A stretch of DNA of 64,000 nt from Candidatus Villigracilis vicinus (GTDB lineage Bacteria > Chloroflexota > Anaerolineae > Anaerolineales > Villigracilaceae), in the NCBI GenBank assembly GCA_016721315.1, contig JADKIL010000005.1:1-64000 (forward strand). The letters run 5' to 3'. Under the pieces are notes generated by a model. The model was not told where the DNA came from. It did no database searches and saw nothing but the letters and a program-made list of their open reading frames with translations. This document shows, piece after piece, positions 59,984 through 64,000 of the stretch (position 1 is its first letter; the number at the start of each line of letters is the position of its first letter). The translations under genes and the position numbers were made by a program.

Positions 59984-61081
59984 TTATTTCGGTACTTTAT
60001 AAGCACGTCCACGACGGGCATTACGGCGGACGGCTTCGATCTGTTCTTCGGTCACTTCTCGTTCAAAAGAGCGGAAGCCGCTCATTCGAAACCCATGTTT
60101 CTCAGCGATCGAAGTGATTTCCTGCACACGGCTGAGCGTAAATTCCTTACCTACCGTGTAATCTTCAAATTTTCCTTCCAACGCCAAGGCGATCGTCTCT
60201 GCCATACAGGCGTAGGCTTTACCTTCCGGAAAACCAAAATTGAAGTGGAAATTGACGGGACCGGGCACATCCACCATGCCGCCGTCAATCACTAATATAT
60301 CATCTCTCACCGCCGCGACCATTGCAGAAACATCGCGAGGACGAGCCACGTCACAAACCACACTACCGGGCTTTAAATGCTCCGGATGGATGACATCATG
60401 GATCGCGCTCGTCACCGTCAGGATCAGCTGCGCCTCATTCAATACATCCATCTTCGTGCTGATGACAAGCTCGCTTCGCGCCTGGGGCTTGAGCCTGTCG
60501 CGCAGAACTTCAAGTTTTTTCTCGTCCCGGGCAATGAGCAAGGTCCGGGCGGCTTCCCCAGCCAAAATTTCAGCACAGACGCGCCCAATGGAACCGGTGG
60601 CTCCGACAACGGCAACCGTCGCCTCTGTCATCTTGATATCCATGACCTTCGCCGCCTCACGGACAGCCTGCACCGCCATCATCACTGTGTACGAATCACC
60701 GGTAGTGACGGGAATTTCGAGGTTTTTAGCAATGGTCACACCGGCATCCCCCACCACCGAGGTAAACGCACCCAACCCGAGAATATTGGCGCCAAGCTTC
60801 TCCGCCGCGTGACCTGTCTGGATAATTTTACGATAGACCGTGCGCTCCGGCAACTGCATCATGCGCCTGGGAGTATACGGACATGCAAGGAACCAGCCCT
60901 TTATCTGCTTGCCCGTAGCCTGAGAGGTGATCCCCTCAATCTCTGAAATGTAGACTGGAGGGAAAAAAGTGGAAAAAAAGTCGATTTGGCGCTCACTGAG
61001 CACTTTCCCTAAGAACGGGTATTTTCGGCTGACATCGCGCTTGGGATCGATGGGGTGAATGATGAACGCGAAACTATCCAT
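59984..61081 (-). CDS. Long-chain acyl-ACP reductase-like protein
   Basis: 365 residues resembling the cyanobacterial acyl-ACP reductase (AAR) over its length: FAFIIHPIDPKRDVSRKYPF, ISEIEGITSQATGKQIKGWF, GLGAFTSVVGDAG, TTGDSYTVMMAVQAVREAAK. The NADPH loop is VAVVGATGSIG (156-166), and Cys292 in AYACMAETIALALEG aligns with the thioester-forming Cys of AAR. These features predict reduction of a fatty acyl-ACP or -CoA to aldehyde. No aldehyde-deformylating oxygenase is nearby. It shares a base with the stop of the upstream beta-helix gene (TAATG). Confidence 0.8.
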   Translation of the reverse strand: MDSFAFIIHPIDPKRDVSRKYPFLGKVLSERQIDFFSTFFPPVYISEIEGITSQATGKQIKGWFLACPYTPRRMMQLPERTVYRKIIQTGHAAEKLGANILGLGAFTSVVGDAGVTIAKNLEIPVTTGDSYTVMMAVQAVREAAKVMDIKMTEATVAVVGATGSIGRVCAEILAGEAARTLLIARDEKKLEVLRDRLKPQARSELVISTKMDVLNEAQLILTVTSAIHDVIHPEHLKPGSVVCDVARPRDVSAMVAAVRDDILVIDGGMVDVPGPVNFHFNFGFPEGKAYACMAETIALALEGKFEDYTVGKEFTLSRVQEITSIAEKHGFRMSGFRSFEREVTEEQIEAVRRNARRGRAYKVPK

Positions 61082-62352
61082 TACCAGGACTCTGCCTTCG
61101 ATTTCTTGTGATATGGGGTTTGGTGCAGGTGTGCAAGCTTTAGTTTGTGGTGGTCGCTCTGGTCAAAGGTAATATCGCGGTCGATCACACGGCGTTCTGC
61201 TGAAGCCGCTAACACCACATCTGACTCAATTGTGCGTGCCGGGTAAATAACCATGCCAGAACCGATGCGGCAATTATGTCCCACCGCCCCGCCCAATACC
61301 GGGCGATTGGAAACACTCAAATCGCCGTTCCCATCCCGTGCGCGGATCGGAGCAGGGATCAAGTTGTAATCGGTAAAAGTAGAACCAGCACCAATAAAGG
61401 TGTTCCGCCCCACCACACACATTTGCAGACAGGTATTTTGCGCCACCATGGTATTTTCCATAATGGTCGTCATGAACAGAGCGGTGCGAAAGGGCAAAAA
61501 GGCACCATCCCCCACTACTGAAAGCATCAACTGCACATCCTGAGAAACGTTGACATTATTACCAATAACACAGTTCTCAATGACTGCCCCCGCATTGATG
61601 GTCACATTATCGCCAATGATGGTTGGTCCATGGATCACGGCGCTTGGGTCGATAACACAACCTTTACCCACTTTCACCAACTCAGAACATTCCAACACCT
61701 GACGTCCCTCAAAAATAGCTTTGCCAAGGATCTTCAACTTAAAATTAAGGTCTTCATTGAGGCGCTTTTCAAACCGTGCCCCGCGTGCAAATTGCCCGAA
61801 AACCATATCGGCAATAAAGATATGCACCCAGGAGTCAATCGCGATCAAGGAGCGCAACGGCACTTGGAAGACAAGGTCACCACTCTGGTCACCCATATAG
61901 GTGGGAACGTGATAATAACCGATCTCGCGCGCTTGCATATCGATCACAAGCGGCTCAGCGCCCGCCACCGGTCCGTTGGGGTAATACCACAGGTCGGCGA
62001 GATATAAACTCCCTGCAGGCGTATAAGATATTGAAAGCGGCAAGGCGTGCTCGCGGAAAGCCGGGTCGTCTGCCCGGAACGCCGCCCGCACGGGTCGGTT
62101 TAACTTCAAAGCCTGTTTCATGAACTCTGTGATAAATGGTTCATCAAAAAATAGGTTATCACGGTAGACAATGGCTTGTTCGCGTACCGGCTGAAGACGC
62201 TCCCCCTGCTTTAGTTCCATTTCACGAGTCACATATGGGGCAAGCAGGTTGCGCTGATGAAGCCAAAGCGGAGAATTTTGGATCCGAAGTTCACGCGCAG
62301 GTTCGCAAAACGGCATGATCTGATTCGGCGCATGAAGGATGATCTTTAACAT
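61081..62352 (-). CDS. Left-handed beta-helix (hexapeptide-repeat) protein
   Basis: 423 residues. The N-terminal half (to about 215) resembles a degenerate GlmU-like nucleotidyltransferase region (NQIMPFCEPARELRIQNSPL, VREQAIVYRDNLFF) without a clear nucleotide-binding motif. From about 225 hexapeptide repeats form a left-handed beta-helix: GKGCVIDPSAVIHGPTIIG, NVTINAGAVIENCVIG, GGAVGHNCRIGSGMVIYP. Such proteins are acyl- or nucleotidyltransferases or scaffolds. Coupled by TAATG to the acyl-ACP-reductase-like gene, so it may use or supply an acyl group; inference only. Confidence 0.78.
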   Translation of the reverse strand: MLKIILHAPNQIMPFCEPARELRIQNSPLWLHQRNLLAPYVTREMELKQGERLQPVREQAIVYRDNLFFDEPFITEFMKQALKLNRPVRAAFRADDPAFREHALPLSISYTPAGSLYLADLWYYPNGPVAGAEPLVIDMQAREIGYYHVPTYMGDQSGDLVFQVPLRSLIAIDSWVHIFIADMVFGQFARGARFEKRLNEDLNFKLKILGKAIFEGRQVLECSELVKVGKGCVIDPSAVIHGPTIIGDNVTINAGAVIENCVIGNNVNVSQDVQLMLSVVGDGAFLPFRTALFMTTIMENTMVAQNTCLQMCVVGRNTFIGAGSTFTDYNLIPAPIRARDGNGDLSVSNRPVLGGAVGHNCRIGSGMVIYPARTIESDVVLAASAERRVIDRDITFDQSDHHKLKLAHLHQTPYHKKSKAESW

Positions 62353-62420
62353 AGTTGGAATTATAAATCAAAGCGTGCCTTAAGGCATGCCATAAAAAGG
62401 GCATTATGATTGCGATTTTA

Positions 62421-63044
62421 CTAGGTTAAAGGGGTTTTCTGGATCGTGATCGTACAGCAGGCATCGCCGCGTGCATGACAGGCGGTTTCTTCCACGCTGA
62501 ATACCTTCCCCCCACTTAACCAGTACAGCGCCTCTTGCAAAAGCCCAACCGCCAAGTGACAGACCGGCTCTTCCGCCGTCCTTTCCCAGCAAAGCGGGCA
62601 ACGGTCGATATGCCAAAAGATCTGGGTGTTTGTTTCTTCTACACGCACCTGCTGGTCGGTTTGCTTGTTGAACAGGTCGGCAAATGAACGCGCACCCGTA
62701 TGCAACTTGGTCGGGAGCGGCAACAGACGGAATGCCATCTCAGTCAACCCAAGGATGGAACCGTACTCCTTGATCCCATATTTGAAGCTGGAACGTCCAG
62801 TTCGCAACGCCAGCCCTCGCCCCCCGCGCGGACCGTAGACCCGCTCCAACGCCAGATGAAGCTGACTCACCGTTTCAAAAGAAAACGTCCGCTCGTTGAC
62901 TGCGGACGAATGAGAGACTACCAGATCATCCATTGAAGCGATGTTCAGGACGGCATCCAAGCCACCCTTACCAATCACTTCCTCCATACCGAGAAGGATG
63001 ATCCTTCCCATTTTATTGGGGTAATGATAAATTGTTTCACTCAT
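62421..63044 (-). CDS. V4R-domain protein
   Basis: 207 residues. The C-terminal half has the V4R (4-vinyl reductase) pattern: CPLCWERTAEEPVCHLAVG, then VEETACHARGDACCTITI, with five to six Cys/His that may bind metal. The N-terminal half (MGRIILLGMEEVIGKGGLDA) is like other V4R proteins with an extra helical segment. V4R domains bind small hydrophobic ligands or serve in regulators and chlorophyll-type enzymes. Its 3' neighbour is the beta-helix gene after 68 bp; its start overlaps the hydrolase stop by 4 bases. Confidence 0.83.
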   Translation of the reverse strand: MSETIYHYPNKMGRIILLGMEEVIGKGGLDAVLNIASMDDLVVSHSSAVNERTFSFETVSQLHLALERVYGPRGGRGLALRTGRSSFKYGIKEYGSILGLTEMAFRLLPLPTKLHTGARSFADLFNKQTDQQVRVEETNTQIFWHIDRCPLCWERTAEEPVCHLAVGLLQEALYWLSGGKVFSVEETACHARGDACCTITIQKTPLT

Positions 63045-63838
63045 GAGGCAGGAATATCTTCGTCGAGGAAATTCTTTAGTTTCTGGTTAAAACTGATCGG
63101 CTCATCCAACATGATAAAGTGACCCGCCTTATTGAAACGTTCCACGCGGACATTGGCAACGCCATCCAGCAGGGGCTTCCACTGGTTGGGGTTAACCACA
63201 ATATCCGTATCACCGTACATGCCCATCACCGGACACTGAATCGTGTGCAGGCTTGGGCGTAGGTCTGTGCGGCGCAGAGAACCAATGCTGGAAAAGAACG
63301 CCTCAAGGGAGGTTCGTGAAACATCGCGGTCCATCATCTGCGCCCAATTCTTGTCCTTCGAATAAAAAGGGGAAAGGATGCGGTAAAAACCTTTGTAGAT
63401 CCACAGGTTATGATAAGTCAACCAACCGAAAGCGCGATACCCAAACACCCGCGGAAAGAAATAAAGCGAAGACCCGGAAATGGGCGAACCGATCACGACC
63501 ACTTTTTGCACCCGATCGGGATGTTGAATGGCGGTCATCAAACTAACCGTACCACCCATGCTATGCCCCACCAACGGAGCGCGTACAATACCCAGTTGAT
63601 CCATGAACTGATAGACAAGACCAACAAAATCTTTTACTGCATATGTAGAACGTTTGGTACCCGATTCCCCAAATCCCCAAAAATCAAGAGCGTAGGTGCG
63701 ATAAAACGCTCCCAAATATGCCATGGTCTCCTGCCAAAGCCCCCAGGAACCTTGATAACCATGCAAAAGGATGACAGGCTTCCCCCTGCCAAAAACCTCG
63801 TAATGAACGATACCTTGATCAGTTGTAATTGAAGACAC
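63041..63838 (-). CDS. Alpha/beta hydrolase
   Basis: 265 residues from GTG 63838. VILLHGYQGSWGLWQETMAY gives the oxyanion region, GHSMGG the Ser nucleophile elbow, MYGDTDIVV the acid residue and AGHFIMLD the His. This is a canonical Ser hydrolase, unlike the Asp-type one at 50387. It overlaps the V4R gene by 4 bases and begins 20 bp after the GTPase stop, so it belongs to the same operon. It could be an esterase or thioesterase releasing fatty acyl groups. Confidence 0.87.
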   Translation of the reverse strand: MSSITTDQGIVHYEVFGRGKPVILLHGYQGSWGLWQETMAYLGAFYRTYALDFWGFGESGTKRSTYAVKDFVGLVYQFMDQLGIVRAPLVGHSMGGTVSLMTAIQHPDRVQKVVVIGSPISGSSLYFFPRVFGYRAFGWLTYHNLWIYKGFYRILSPFYSKDKNWAQMMDRDVSRTSLEAFFSSIGSLRRTDLRPSLHTIQCPVMGMYGDTDIVVNPNQWKPLLDGVANVRVERFNKAGHFIMLDEPISFNQKLKNFLDEDIPAS

Positions 63839-63858
63839 GGCAAGAAATCACCCGCCCG

Positions 63859-64000
63859 CTATTTCCCCTCCATCTCGCTCATGATGCTGTACAGCAATTC
63901 AAGCAAAATGGTCTTGACGGAGTTGCGGTCTGTTGCCACACACGGCAGCAACTTTGTACTTTTATCGAGGCGCAGGGCATGACCCATATCCTCGAGGTCC
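63859..64000 (-). CDS. MglA-like small GTPase, C-terminal fragment
   Basis: Only the last 46 codons are in the window (stop at 63859). They read DLEDMGHALRLDKSTKLLPC, VATDRNSVKTILLELLYSIMSE and end MEGK. The VPC-x-ATDR-x-SVK pattern before the final helix is that of MglA/Arf-like bacterial GTPases, including those paired with roadblock proteins. The N-terminus is off the window. It would be the first gene of the operon continuing into the hydrolase, V4R and beta-helix genes. Confidence 0.6.
   Translation of the reverse strand, partial: DLEDMGHALRLDKSTKLLPCVATDRNSVKTILLELLYSIMSEMEGK

Noticed and set aside
59984..61081. Complete cyanobacterial alkane pathway
   Set aside because: No aldehyde-deformylating oxygenase adjoins; the R2lox 46 kb away is a different ferritin-like family and cannot be assumed a partner.

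Overview
The window looks like one chromosomal segment of a Chloroflexota bacterium, most likely Anaerolineae. This is inferred from gene content, not measured: Chloroflexota-style lipoproteins with Thr/Ala/Glu-rich linkers, a R2lox oxidase, TIR/SUMF1 proteins, an XRE-type regulator with an MmyB-like sensor domain, tungsten-type aldehyde:ferredoxin oxidoreductase, giant multi-GAF kinases and many short palindromic repeats. I see no phage, plasmid, rRNA, tRNA or CRISPR features. One IS3-family element is present.

Layout. 0-6 kb: a sugar-uptake regulon (ABC permease, solute-binding lipoprotein, LacI-type repressor) divergent from a GH36-type glycosidase, with one near-palindromic operator over both start-site regions. 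6-15.5 kb: HD-GYP phosphodiesterase, divergent glycerate kinase and 2-hydroxyacid dehydrogenase, YgjP-like protease, SMP-30 lactonase, CorA, methyltransferase, NUDIX hydrolase, R2lox and a VapBC pair. 15.5-21 kb: methyltransferase, frameshifted GT1 glycosyltransferase, MFS exporter, NHL lipoprotein, AIM24 protein. 21-27 kb: three genes fitting hydroxyproline breakdown (HypO-, HypRE- and HypD-like) around an MmyB-type regulator, a hydrolase and a membrane protein. 27-31 kb: a truncated TIR-SUMF1 gene and a three-gene toxin-antitoxin-like operon bracketed by TIR-domain remnants, a lipoprotein and a frameshifted unknown gene. 31-42 kb: hutH, a GNAT, a bi-domain oxidoreductase, then a tungsten/molybdenum aldehyde oxidoreductase locus (AOR, MoaD, MoaD-partner, radical-SAM maturase) interrupted by the IS3 element; M29 aminopeptidase follows. 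42-50.4 kb: pfkA, three small membrane proteins and a TPP-riboswitch-controlled thiamine operon (thiN, thiB, thiP, thiQ, DUF402). 50.4-64 kb: one strand only, with a hydrolase, a response regulator, a 2475-residue histidine kinase with eleven GAF domains, a REC/degenerate-GGDEF regulator, then a fatty-acyl-ACP-reductase-like gene, a left-handed beta-helix protein, a V4R protein, a hydrolase and the end of a MglA-like GTPase.

Two themes run through the window. First, dispersed palindromic repeats sit between genes and also, in frame, inside genes (R2lox, the hydroxyproline epimerase, the MFS C-terminus). Second, at least 13 indels, mostly single-base, split otherwise well-conserved genes, eight of them between 37.07 and 39.6-40.4 kb. 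These may be sequencing errors or real decay and must be resolved before calling those genes dead. The least familiar systems are the acyl-ACP-reductase/beta-helix/V4R/hydrolase/GTPase operon, the eleven-GAF kinase with its two flanking regulators, and the AOR maturation locus.
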